Source: Deltaproteobacteria bacterium UBA5799 (GTDB lineage: Bacteria; Desulfobacterota; GWC2-55-46). Taken from it: a stretch of DNA of 10,380 nucleotides. This document shows positions 1-6,038 of the stretch, piece by piece. The notes beneath the pieces are model-generated. The model was not told the origin of the DNA, did not search any database, and was given only the letters and a program-made list of their open reading frames with translations. Where the stretch lies: positions 1 to 10,380 of the forward strand of contig DIDN01000032.1 in assembly GCA_002418185.1 (NCBI GenBank), in the 5' to 3' direction. Both the position numbers and the translations under genes were made by a program. Each line of letters opens with the position of its first letter. The stretch's first letter is position 1.

Positions 1-66
1 GCTTTTTATTCCCGGCCTTCCTTGATTGCGGGGAAAATCTCTAATTTTTGAGTCGCCTTTCTGTAC

Positions 67-543
67 TCAAGACCGCGTTTGCTCGGTTATACCGCATACG
101 TTGGTGTCGACGGGCGGGTGGCCGGATTTCAGCGCAAGGGCCTCCCGGCTAAGGTCCTCTATGGAAACCGAATTAAGGAACTCGGAAATCTTCTCTGCAA
201 GGCACTTCCAGACGCGCTGGGTCGTGCAGGTGGTCGCCCTGTCGCACCCTTCGGAATCGTCGTCGAGGCAGGCGACAGGGTTCATGGGCTCCTCGACCAC
301 TGAAATTATGTCGCCGACGCTTATGATTGCAGGCGGCTTAGCAAGGACGTAGCCGCCGCCCGGACCCCTGACGCTCTTTACGATCTTTCCCTTCCTGAGC
401 TTGACGAAAAGCTGCTCAAGATAGGAGAGCGATATCCCCTCCTCAGCCGAAATGTCCTTCAAGGTCACGGGCTTTTCGCCTGAATGGCAGGCGAGGTTCA
501 CCATCGCCCGCACTGCATACTGGCCTTTTGTGGATAGCCTCAC
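67..543 (-). CDS. iscR: IscR-like Rrf2-family Fe-S transcriptional regulator
   Basis: A 158-residue DNA-binding regulator close to E. coli IscR (162 residues) along its length. The N-terminal winged helix contains SLSYLEQLF (38-46) and SVRGPGGGY (57-65), the family hallmarks; Glu43, which in E. coli IscR governs discrimination between operator classes, is present. The cluster-binding loop has Cys92, Cys100 and Cys106, so a [2Fe-2S] cluster is expected. E. coli spacing is C-X5-C-X5-C; here it is C-X7-C-X5-C, and the His ligand that follows CLT in E. coli is Gln109. The start is GTG, preceded by GGAAGGGAG at about 5 nt, a strong ribosome binding site. It is divergent from an Fe-S/flavoprotein operon at 721. 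No isc or suf genes are visible, though the left flank ends 66 nt beyond the stop. Rrf2 membership is certain; orthology to IscR is likely. Confidence 0.9.
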   Translation of the reverse strand: MRLSTKGQYAVRAMVNLACHSGEKPVTLKDISAEEGISLSYLEQLFVKLRKGKIVKSVRGPGGGYVLAKPPAIISVGDIISVVEEPMNPVACLDDDSEGCDRATTCTTQRVWKCLAEKISEFLNSVSIEDLSREALALKSGHPPVDTNVCGITEQTRS

Positions 544-585
544 CTGAACTCCCTTCCGCGCAAGAAAAAACCTTGCTACTTTTAC

Positions 586-618
586 AATCTAATATACCTT
601 ATCAAAATTGTCAAGTAT
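586..618 (-). promoter_or_regulatory. Promoter of the Rrf2 gene with IscR type 1-like operator
   Basis: Reading on the minus strand, a perfect -35 box TTGACA (614-609) is followed after 17 bp by TAGATT (591-586, 4 of 6 matches to TATAAT). Transcription would start near 579 and give a leader of about 36 nt that includes the ribosome binding site. The 25 bp at 618-594 run ATACTTGACA, then ATTTT, then GATAAGGTAT. By my count 21 of 25 positions agree with the E. coli IscR type 1 operator consensus. It covers the -35 box, so binding should repress, as in iscR autoregulation. The sequence match is seen; the regulation is inferred from E. coli. Confidence 0.7.
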
Positions 619-658
619 TAACACCTCTGGAAAGGACCGCTCCCGTTGAGAGCTGAAA

Positions 659-678
659 GAAACGGAAAACTCCGTTTC
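659..678. repeat. Perfect 8-bp palindrome beside the 721 promoter
   Basis: GAAACGGA (659-666) and TCCGTTTC (671-678) are exact inverted complements separated by four bases. The palindrome ends 5 bp before the -35 box of the plus-strand promoter at 684. It could be an operator for a dimeric regulator, or a hairpin in a transcript that starts farther upstream. A run of seven T follows at 692-698, but 13 bp separate it from the stem, so it is not a convincing terminator. Its function is unknown. Confidence 0.4.
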
Positions 679-683
679 AGGTA

Positions 684-712
684 TAGACATGTTTTTTTCG
701 CCCTGATATAAT
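684..712 (+). promoter_or_regulatory. Extended -10 promoter for the 721 operon, predicted leaderless
   Basis: TAGACA (684-689, 5 of 6 matches) is separated by 17 bp from a perfect TATAAT (707-712). TGA directly precedes the -10 box, giving the TGn extended -10 form. Only 8 nt lie between the -10 box and the ATG at 721, so initiation would fall at or within a couple of bases of the start codon. The intervening bases TCCCTTGT contain no ribosome binding site. Confidence 0.65.
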
Positions 713-720
713 TCCCTTGT

Positions 721-1761
721 ATGGAAAAAATCCCGAAATTCAAATACTTACCCGATAGGGCGCTCAACTCCCTCGTAAACGGCCTCCTGCGTGAATACAA
801 GGTCTGCGGGACCATCGAGAAAGACGGCTTCCCGGCCTTCGGCGAGGTCTCGGCCGCTGACGAATTAAAGCTAACGCAGTCGCCGACCCACCTCTCGGCA
901 AAGGGGTTCCTCTTCCCGCAAAGGGAGGTCCTATTAAGGTTCGACATGCGGACATCCGCCCATGTCCCGGTAATCGAGGCGGAAAGACAGGTACTTTTCG
1001 GGCTCCACCCATGCGACATAAGGGCGCTCGCCCTCATGGACAGGATATTCGCCCACGGTGTTCCGGACCCGAACTACCTTTTCAGGCGCGAGCATACGAT
1101 TGTAATCGGCGCGGACTGCATGCCCGACGAATACTGCTTCTGCGAAAGCCTCGGAACCGATGATGTGGATGAGGGCTTCGACCTTTTTCTCCATAGGACA
1201 GGCGGTGGATACCTCGTAAGGGTCGGGAGCGAGCGGGGTTCAGCGCTCCTTGAAAAATACGCCCGGACGCGAGAGCCCGGGAAGGCGGCGCTCAAGGAGC
1301 TTGACGCGGCAAACGAAAGACGGCGCCTTGCCTTCAGGGCGAAGCTCGACGCCGCGCCCGAGGAACTCCCGGCCATATACGCCAAAAGCGACGAAAGCCG
1401 CGTCTGGGAGAGGATCGGCGCGATATGCACGGGCTGCGGCTCCTGCAATAACGTCTGCCCGACCTGTTACTGCTTCGACGTAAAGGACGAGGTCGGGGCA
1501 AGCCTCGCCGAAGGCGAGAGGGTAAGGACCTGGGACGGCTGCACGCTCGAGGACTTCGCAAAGGTGGCCGGAGGGCATAATTTCAGGAAGACCCGGGCCG
1601 AAAGGCTCCGGCACAGGTTCAACAGGAAGTTCAGGTACCTCTCCGACACCTTTGATTCGCTCTTCTGCGTGGGGTGCGGCAGGTGTTCGAGGTCGTGCCT
1701 CGTAAAGATAAACATAGCGGATGTTACAAATGAGCTTATACGCGAAAATGCCGGAGCATAA
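721..1761 (+). CDS. Sulfhydrogenase beta-subunit-like multi-[4Fe-4S] protein (HydB/AsrA type)
   Basis: A 346-residue electron-transfer protein that resembles the beta subunit of Pyrococcus sulfhydrogenase and the AsrA-type subunit of anaerobic sulfite reductase, throughout its length. C-X2-C-X2-C-X3-C motifs lie at 236/239/242/246 and 316/319/322/326, two [4Fe-4S] sites. Cys98 and the CMPDEYCFC stretch (Cys133, 139, 141) match the conserved N-terminal cysteines that hold a further cluster. AGGHNFR (283-289) is also typical. The protein is expected in the cytoplasm, carrying electrons between the flavoprotein encoded next and an unknown partner. The ATG fits the family's N-terminus, yet no ribosome binding site precedes it and the promoter's -10 box is 8 nt away. 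No hydrogenase large or small subunit follows, so the partner may be encoded elsewhere; a Flx-type role with heterodisulfide reductase is one alternative. Confidence 0.88.
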   Translation: MEKIPKFKYLPDRALNSLVNGLLREYKVCGTIEKDGFPAFGEVSAADELKLTQSPTHLSAKGFLFPQREVLLRFDMRTSAHVPVIEAERQVLFGLHPCDIRALALMDRIFAHGVPDPNYLFRREHTIVIGADCMPDEYCFCESLGTDDVDEGFDLFLHRTGGGYLVRVGSERGSALLEKYARTREPGKAALKELDAANERRRLAFRAKLDAAPEELPAIYAKSDESRVWERIGAICTGCGSCNNVCPTCYCFDVKDEVGASLAEGERVRTWDGCTLEDFAKVAGGHNFRKTRAERLRHRFNRKFRYLSDTFDSLFCVGCGRCSRSCLVKINIADVTNELIRENAGA

Positions 1762-2608
1762 GCCGGAACATAATGAAGAAGCGCTCTCAAGGGGCATGGA
1801 CTCCCCCTATCTCCCGTTCCCCGGGACGGTGGAGCGCTCGATACGGGTGAGCGAAAAGGAGAGGTTCTTCGTAGTCGCCCCCTCGAACGAGACGCTTCTC
1901 GACTACGGCCCGGGCCAGTTCTTCATGGTCGGACTGCCCGGCTATGGCGAGGCGCCAATCTCCATCACCTCCGGGCCCGGCGAGAAAAAGATAGAGCTTT
2001 GCATAAGGGCGGTCGGGAACCTGACGAACGCCTTCCACAGGCTCCGGAAGGGCGACCGCATCTGGATACGCGGCCCCTTTGGCAGGGGCTTTGACCTCAG
2101 CGCGCTGGAAGGCAGGGACATCGTCTTCGTTGCGGGCGGCATAGGCATCGTGCCCATGCGCTCGCTCTTGAAGGCCGTGCTCGATAAGCCCGGGCGGTTC
2201 GGGCGGCTTACGCTCATCTACGGCGCTAAGACCCCGGAGGAGATGCTATTTGCCGAGGAGATGGACGGCTGGAGGCGGCGCGGCCTCGACATCCAGGCAA
2301 CGGTAGACAAGCCGGACGGGCCCTGGAAAGGTCATACGGGCCTCGTTACCGCCCTCATCCCCAAGATAGAGATGGCCCATATGAACACCGTGGGCGTCAT
2401 AATCGGCCCGCCGGTCATGTACAGGTTCGTTATCCTGAGCCTCAACGCCAGGGGGCTCGGAGCAGAAGACATATTCGTCTCTCTTGAGAGGCGGATGAAG
2501 TGCGGGGTGGGCAAATGCGGCCACTGCCAGATAAACAGCGTCTATGTCTGCCAGTGCGGCCCTGTCTTCAGGCTATCGGAGCTTAAGGGCATGCCAGAGG
2601 CGTTCTGA
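1721..2608 (+). CDS. Sulfhydrogenase gamma-subunit-like FAD/NAD(P) oxidoreductase (HydG/AsrB type)
   Basis: A ferredoxin-NADP reductase-type flavoprotein like the gamma subunit of Pyrococcus sulfhydrogenase. GQFFMVGLPGYGEAPISITS (65-84) corresponds to the FAD-binding segment and FVAGGIGIVPMRS (136-148) to the NAD(P)-binding loop. The C-terminus KCGVGKCGHC (260-269) with Cys277 supplies a [2Fe-2S] site (Cys261, 266, 269, 277); an additional Cys279 sits where Pyrococcus HydG has Asp. It would exchange electrons between NAD(P)H and the Fe-S protein encoded just upstream. The first ATG overlaps that gene by 41 nt, suggesting coupled translation. Later in-frame ATGs at 1748 and 1796 are possible; the one at 1796 (MDSPYLPF) best matches where relatives begin, but its AAGGGG lies only 1 nt before the ATG. 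The start is therefore uncertain; the frame and stop are not. Confidence 0.88.
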   Translation: MLQMSLYAKMPEHKPEHNEEALSRGMDSPYLPFPGTVERSIRVSEKERFFVVAPSNETLLDYGPGQFFMVGLPGYGEAPISITSGPGEKKIELCIRAVGNLTNAFHRLRKGDRIWIRGPFGRGFDLSALEGRDIVFVAGGIGIVPMRSLLKAVLDKPGRFGRLTLIYGAKTPEEMLFAEEMDGWRRRGLDIQATVDKPDGPWKGHTGLVTALIPKIEMAHMNTVGVIIGPPVMYRFVILSLNARGLGAEDIFVSLERRMKCGVGKCGHCQINSVYVCQCGPVFRLSELKGMPEAF

Positions 2609-2615
2609 TATTTGA

Positions 2616-2735
2616 AGGCTGCTGAAAAAGTCCATCTGCTTCGAAGGCTACGTCGCTCGTCACTGCGGCGTACACGAAAGTACGCCTCATTCCTCGCTCC
2701 TCGACGCCTCGCATCTGGAGCTTTTTGAGCAGCCT
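2616..2735. repeat. 120-bp palindromic dispersed-repeat-like element
   Basis: The ends are imperfect inverted copies: AGGCTGCTGAAAAAG at 2616-2630 against CTTTTTGAGCAGCCT at 2721-2735, continued inward by CATCTG and its partner. The centre is a perfect 7-bp hairpin, GGCGTAC/GTACGCC, with loop ACGAAA (2667-2686). From memory, Nitrospira and related genomes carry many elements with the same layout (GCTGCTGAAAAAG end, central GTAC hairpin, TTTTTGA-CAGCC end). It has no coding capacity. A non-autonomous, REP-like or MITE-like element is the best reading; it may also help to end transcription of the operon that stops at 2608. Confidence 0.6.
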
Positions 2736-2739
2736 GAAT

Positions 2740-2784
2740 AAAAACGGTTTTTCAGCTAGCTGCTGAGAAAAAAACCGTTTTTTT
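2740..2784 (+). terminator. Rho-independent terminator after the redox operon
   Basis: The left arm AAAAACGGTTTTTCAGC (2740-2756) pairs with GCTG (2762-2765) and AAAAACCGTTTTT (2770-2782). The loop is TAGCT and a 4-nt bulge lies on the right side. Transcripts from the left end in a run of seven T (2778-2784). The A-rich left arm also gives T residues on the other strand, so it could work both ways and stop the convergent minus-strand operon. Confidence 0.75.
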
Positions 2785-2809
2785 GCTTTTGCCTTTCAAC
2801 ACAACCCGG

Positions 2810-2907
2810 GGGCATAAGGCGGGGCAGCAGGAGCGAGGCCGAAGGCCGAGCGACATAAGGGCCGAGCCCGCGGGAAGGAGGCGGAAAGGGCGCGGAGCCT
2901 TATGCCC
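2810..2907. repeat. 98-bp G-rich element bounded by an 11-bp perfect inverted repeat
   Basis: GGGCATAAGGC (2810-2820) and GCCTTATGCCC (2897-2907) are exact inverted complements. The interior is strongly purine- and G-rich on the plus strand and contains another CATAAGGG and the small palindrome GGCCGAAGGCC. No credible reading frame is present. It directly abuts the repeat at 2906-2949 that recurs at the window's right edge, so the two may belong to one larger dispersed repeat. Mobility is inferred, not shown. Confidence 0.5.
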
Positions 2908-2949
2908 GAAAAGAGCGCGGCAGCGCGTTAAAAGGCCTTTTTGCAACAA
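2906..2949 (+). repeat. Dispersed repeat copy A
   Basis: The core GCGCGGCAGCGCGTTAAA (2915-2932) occurs identically, in inverted orientation, at 10375-10358. Similarity extends on both sides: CCGAAA before the core, and GGCCTTTT plus GC(A/G)ACA(A/G)GG after it. The copy includes the 12-bp palindrome AAAAGGCCTTTT (2930-2941). Two copies within 10 kb, both outside genes, indicate a dispersed intergenic repeat. Confidence 0.6.
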
Positions 2950-2960
2950 GGCTTGAATAC

Positions 2961-3023
2961 GAGATTCTTCGGTCGCGGAGTTTACCCTGAGCGAAGCGAA
3001 GGGCCTCGTTCTGCAGAATGACA
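2961..3023. repeat. GAGATTCTTCGG...CAGAATGACA type intergenic repeat
   Basis: The stretch begins GAGATTCTTCGGTCGCGG and ends TTCTGCAGAATGACA. In between is CCCTGAGCGAAGCGAAGGG, which can fold on CCCT/AGGG, and TTCTGCAGAA is a 10-bp palindrome. From memory, elements with exactly these words (TGTCATTCTG, GAGCGAAGCGAAG, GATTCTTCGG) are scattered in many copies through a range of bacterial genomes. No gene is encoded. It lies 25 bp past the stop of the phospholipase D gene. Confidence 0.5.
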
Positions 3024-3048
3024 GAAAAAAGAAGCCCGCTGGCGCGCC

Positions 3049-4086
3049 TCACATTATCGTCTGGAAAAGCCTGATGACCGGCGCTATCAGGAAGTCGATC
3101 CACTTCTCCCTGTACATCGACGGGTCGAACGGGACGGAGTCTGCCTTCCACTCCTCAATGATGCCCTTGAGGTCCTCTACCATCTCTTTTTCCCTGAAGC
3201 ACACCCCGGCCTCGATCCCGTAGTCGAAGGAGAGTATGTCGAGGTTCTGCGAGCCCACGACCCCTTCCTTTCCGTCGACCAGAAGGACCTTCGCGTGGTT
3301 CATATCGTTCTGGATGTAGAAGTCTATACCCGTGGACGCGAGCGAGGATATGTAGAAGAAGTTCGTCTTGGTGAAAAGCCGGTGGTCGGTGCGGCGGGGG
3401 AGTATCATCTCGACTTTCACGCCCCTGAGCACCGCCTGGTGGAGGAGCGCCACCATCCACCGCCTCGGGAAGAGATACGGCGTGACTATCACGATGCTTT
3501 TCCGGGCCCTCGCTATGGCGCTCCTGTAATGCTTCTTTATGAGCCTCTTGCCTTTCGGCGGCTGGTGCTCGAGGAACCAGATGCGCGCCCGTTCCGCGAG
3601 CTTCGTCCTCCTTTCGCAGAAGCGCGCTACCGATGGGTCTTTCCCGCCGCACATGACGTAGGTCCGGGCAAAGGAGCAGAGGACGCTATTCACTATCGTC
3701 CCTTCGAGGCGTATCTGGAGGTCCTTCCATTTGAGGAAGAGGCGGTGGATGTTCACCCCGCCGACAAAGGCGACCTTCTCGTCGACGACCAGGAGCTTCT
3801 TATGAGTGTGGCGGAACCAGCGGCTGAAGAGCATGAGCTCCGCCCCGGCCCTCCGTATCTCATCGATTGCCTCCCTGCTCAGCTCCGAGCTGCCGAAGGA
3901 GTCGATTATGACCTTTACGCGCACGCCCTCGCGCGCCTTCCTCTTTAGCGCCTCGATGAAGGCGTGCCTGGGGGTGTTGTCCACGAAGATGTACATCTCG
4001 AGGCAGATGGACTCCCTCGCCTCGGATATGGCCTCGAACATCGCGTCCCAGGCCTTCTCTGTCGTGGAATAGAACCTATATCTCAC
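3049..4086 (-). CDS. Cardiolipin synthase-like phospholipase D family protein
   Basis: A 345-residue phospholipase D superfamily enzyme with two complete HKD motifs: HTHKKLLVVDE (His95, Lys97, Asp102, followed by GG at 109-110) and HAKVLLVDG (His264, Lys266, Asp271, followed by GSQN at 278-281). Two HKD halves and FGSSELSREAIDEIRRAGAE (64-83) are typical of bacterial cardiolipin synthases, which join two phosphatidylglycerols. It has no N-terminal membrane helices, unlike ClsA, and is nearer the shorter ClsB/YbhO kind. It is last in a minus-strand run, 73 nt after pgsA, which makes the phosphatidylglycerol precursor; that pairing supports the call. The GTG start has only a weak upstream GCGGA, and no better in-frame start is apparent. 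Another phospholipid transphosphatidylase activity cannot be excluded. Confidence 0.85.
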   Translation of the reverse strand: MRYRFYSTTEKAWDAMFEAISEARESICLEMYIFVDNTPRHAFIEALKRKAREGVRVKVIIDSFGSSELSREAIDEIRRAGAELMLFSRWFRHTHKKLLVVDEKVAFVGGVNIHRLFLKWKDLQIRLEGTIVNSVLCSFARTYVMCGGKDPSVARFCERRTKLAERARIWFLEHQPPKGKRLIKKHYRSAIARARKSIVIVTPYLFPRRWMVALLHQAVLRGVKVEMILPRRTDHRLFTKTNFFYISSLASTGIDFYIQNDMNHAKVLLVDGKEGVVGSQNLDILSFDYGIEAGVCFREKEMVEDLKGIIEEWKADSVPFDPSMYREKWIDFLIAPVIRLFQTIM

Positions 4087-4159
4087 GGTCGGTTCCGCTT
4101 CAGTGGAGTAAGGGGCTTGGCCGGCAGAGGAGGGCGGTAAAAAGGCGTTGCAGGAATGC

Positions 4160-4684
4160 TTATTTCCTCCCCGTCTGGATCAGGTACTCCCTCCTCGAGT
4201 AGTCTATCCAGGTATAGACGGTAATCAGGGCCGTTGCCCCGGCCAGGAACGGAAAAAAGGCGTCCCTGCCGAGGAGCATGGCATAGACGACCGTCAGTAT
4301 CTGCAGTACCGTAGTGGATTTTCCGAAAACGCTCGGGGAGGCCGCTACCTTCCTGCCCATGCCCCTGAGCGCTATGACCCCGGTCAGGAGGAAGGAGTCC
4401 TTGAGTACGACGGGTATGGTGAGCCAGAGCGGAAGGAGCCCCTTGGCCGTGAGCGCTATGTACGCGCTCATGAGGAGGAACTTGTCCGCGAACGGGTCCA
4501 TGTTGGCGCCGAACTCGGTCCTCAGGTCGTACCTGCGCGCGATGAATCCGTCTATCCCGTCAGTGACCCCCGCAGCGATGAAAATGACGGCCGCCGTGTA
4601 AAGCTCCTCGATTACGACGAAATACAGGAAGACCGGTACGAGGGCTATCCTCAGGACCGTAAGGAGGTTCGGGATGTGCTTCAT
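4160..4684 (-). CDS. pgsA: CDP-diacylglycerol-glycerol-3-phosphate 3-phosphatidyltransferase
   Basis: A 174-residue integral membrane CDP-alcohol phosphatidyltransferase. It transfers the phosphatidyl group from CDP-diacylglycerol to glycerol 3-phosphate, the committed step to phosphatidylglycerol and cardiolipin. The full family signature is present: Asp42, Asp45-Gly46, Ala49-Arg50, Gly59, Asp63 and Asp67, with the exact D-X2-DG-X2-AR-X8-G-X3-D-X3-D spacing. The N-terminus IPNLLTVLRI is the usual PgsA opening, several hydrophobic stretches fit membrane helices, and the length is normal. The ATG is preceded by GAGGGGAGG at about 12 nt. It lies 35 nt after the lipoprotein gene and before the cardiolipin-synthase-like gene, whose likely substrate is the dephosphorylated product of this step. 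Another CDP-alcohol acceptor is possible but less likely. Confidence 0.92.
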   Translation of the reverse strand: MKHIPNLLTVLRIALVPVFLYFVVIEELYTAAVIFIAAGVTDGIDGFIARRYDLRTEFGANMDPFADKFLLMSAYIALTAKGLLPLWLTIPVVLKDSFLLTGVIALRGMGRKVAASPSVFGKSTTVLQILTVVYAMLLGRDAFFPFLAGATALITVYTWIDYSRREYLIQTGRK

Positions 4685-4719
4685 TCCGCTGGAATGCCTC
4701 CCCTCTCAGGAGCCGGGTG

Positions 4720-5325
4720 TCACGGCAGCCACTTGAAATAGGTCTTCCTTGTCCGCTCCTCCGCCTTCCCGGACGGCAGTGTTGAGAATACCGCGTCCAC
4801 AAACCTCTGCACCCTGGGCTCGTAGGCCTTGTACACGGAAAGGTGCATTGACGTCCTGTCAAGATTAAGGTCCGATTCCTTGTTCCTGTAGTCGGCCTTC
4901 CATAAGAGCTGTCCGGACGGCGAACGGAGCTCGAACGACGCCTCTATGCTCAGGGAAGCGTACGGAAGGAAGCTGTCCTTGTCCCAGTCGCTTACGCGGA
5001 TGTATAGCAGCGAGTCGGCCCCAAGAAGGGCCGCTGCCTCATTCGGGGGACTGGCGGCCCAGTCCCCGGCGTCCCTGCCGCCCTTGTCGAATTCATCGAG
5101 CGGCACCGTCAGGTAGTTGAGGCTCGCGAGCTTTTCGGCGGACATGGCCCTGAAAAGACGGCTTATGTCGTCGGCCTCGCCGGGAGCTTTCTTTTCCCAG
5201 ACGACCGGAAGCACCGCGACCTTTCTGGGCGGGGCGAGCGCGTACCCGTCTATCATGACGTGCCTGACCGCGGACCCGCAGCCGACGAGCACAAGGGCCA
5301 GCAGTATGGCTGAAAAAATCCTCAT
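4720..5325 (-). CDS. GNA1162-like (DUF799-like) putative lipoprotein
   Basis: A 201-residue predicted lipoprotein. The first 15 residues form a short signal peptide and LVGC (13-16) is the lipobox, so Cys16 should be lipidated. The mature part resembles the GNA1162/DUF799 family: PPRKVAVLPV (33-42) near the start, LGADSLLYIRVSDWDKD (101-117) in the middle, then a strand-rich stretch ending GQLLWKADYRN (138-148). That family has a CsgG/TolB-like fold and no assigned enzymatic function. The ATG overlaps the TGA of the preceding secreted-protein gene as ATGA, so translation is probably coupled and the two products may act together in the envelope. The family call rests on recognised motifs and is moderately sure. 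Confidence 0.75.
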   Translation of the reverse strand: MRIFSAILLALVLVGCGSAVRHVMIDGYALAPPRKVAVLPVVWEKKAPGEADDISRLFRAMSAEKLASLNYLTVPLDEFDKGGRDAGDWAASPPNEAAALLGADSLLYIRVSDWDKDSFLPYASLSIEASFELRSPSGQLLWKADYRNKESDLNLDRTSMHLSVYKAYEPRVQRFVDAVFSTLPSGKAEERTRKTYFKWLP

Positions 5326-6038
5326 TCCAGCGAGAGCCCCTCCGAGGGCCTTATGATTATCTGCCCGGCCCCCTCGACCACTGCGAATTTCTCGGGCACC
5401 TCGTTGGCTATCCTGGCCGCGAGCATGCGGGCGCTTGCGCCGGTCTCGGCCAGAAGCGTGACCCTGCCCGGGGAAAAGGTCCTGTATGAGAGGTGTTTGA
5501 TGACGGCGATCTTCTTGAGCGAAGCGAGGAGCCCGGTGAAGGTCTGGTAGTCGTCCACCTCGACTATGTTTATGACGAGCGGGCTCTGATAGGCGCTTAC
5601 GGCGAGATATTTGGTTATGGCTTCCCGGAGCGCGTCCTTGTCGACGGACGCGTCTATCCAGACATGGTAGAGTTCAACTCCCGCGCCCGGCGAGGCGTCT
5701 ACCGGGAGCGGCCCGCCGGCCGGGAGCGCGTCCATGTGCGTAACAAGCCCTTCGGAGCGTATCCTGTAGTTGAGGACGTGGGTCCCGGGGTTCGAGGTCA
5801 GCTCCCTTATGACGGCCTCGGGAGCAACGAGCGATTCCTTCAATAGTATCGAGTTAACGGCGTCCCTTACCGCGTTCATGAGGGCCGCATCCAGTGCCGA
5901 ACGCTTCATCCGGGCCAGGTCCTCGGACTTCGCGGCAGTGCCCTCGGACGGTATCACGACGACATCCGCAGCCCCGGCGCCTCCAGGGGAACCGGCGACG
6001 AAAACGGCCAGGAATATGATTATAAGCAAATACCTCAA
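5322..6038 (-). CDS. Secreted protein resembling the FlgT N-terminal domain family
   Basis: A predicted periplasmic protein of 238 residues from a TTG start. Residues 1-23 form a Sec signal peptide (RYLLIIIFLAVFVAG core, likely cleavage after AGA). The mature start holds the pattern ARMKRSALDAALMNAVRDAV, then a conserved-looking HVLNYRIRSEGLVTHM and a strand HVWIDASVD. This layout is typical of FlgT N-terminal-like and related envelope proteins; the specific function is unknown. The C-terminal half (LLASLKKI... RVTLLAETGASARMLAARI) suggests a second alpha/beta domain. I chose TTG at 6038 over an upstream start at 6095, because AAGGGGG lies 8 nt before it, it gives a clean signal peptide, and it overlaps the miaA stop as TTGA. 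It is coupled by a 4-nt overlap to the downstream lipoprotein gene. Confidence 0.75.
   Translation of the reverse strand: MRYLLIIIFLAVFVAGSPGGAGAADVVVIPSEGTAAKSEDLARMKRSALDAALMNAVRDAVNSILLKESLVAPEAVIRELTSNPGTHVLNYRIRSEGLVTHMDALPAGGPLPVDASPGAGVELYHVWIDASVDKDALREAITKYLAVSAYQSPLVINIVEVDDYQTFTGLLASLKKIAVIKHLSYRTFSPGRVTLLAETGASARMLAARIANEVPEKFAVVEGAGQIIIRPSEGLSLE

Noticed and set aside
9..35. Hairpin TTCCCGGC/GCGGGGAA at the left edge as a terminator
   Set aside because: The stem has a mismatch and an 11-nt loop, and no T run follows in the direction of the Rrf2 gene; the plus-strand T run comes several bases too late.
659..698. Palindrome 659-678 plus the T run 692-698 as a terminator
   Set aside because: The T run starts 13 bp after the stem, so the geometry is wrong for intrinsic termination. 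The palindrome is listed as a possible operator instead.
1240..1797. A 185-codon minus-strand open frame antisense to the Fe-S subunit gene
   Set aside because: It lies opposite conserved cysteine-motif coding sequence, has no recognisable domain and no ribosome binding site that I could see.
2752..2949. A 65-codon open frame on the minus strand across the repeat cluster
   Set aside because: It covers the terminator, the G-rich inverted-repeat element and repeat copy A, has low-complexity Arg/Pro/Leu/Cys content, and resembles no family. The frame is a by-product of the repeats.
3001..3048. Rho-independent terminator after the phospholipase D gene
   Set aside because: A T run exists on the minus strand near 3025-3031, but only a 3-bp GCC/GGC stem precedes it. 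The stronger hairpin at 2740-2784 could serve both directions.
3155..3948. Long open frames on both strands inside the phospholipase D gene (up to 217 codons)
   Set aside because: They overlap a gene with two intact HKD motifs, and their products are rich in Arg, Glu and Pro with no motif, as expected for alternative frames of GC-rich DNA.
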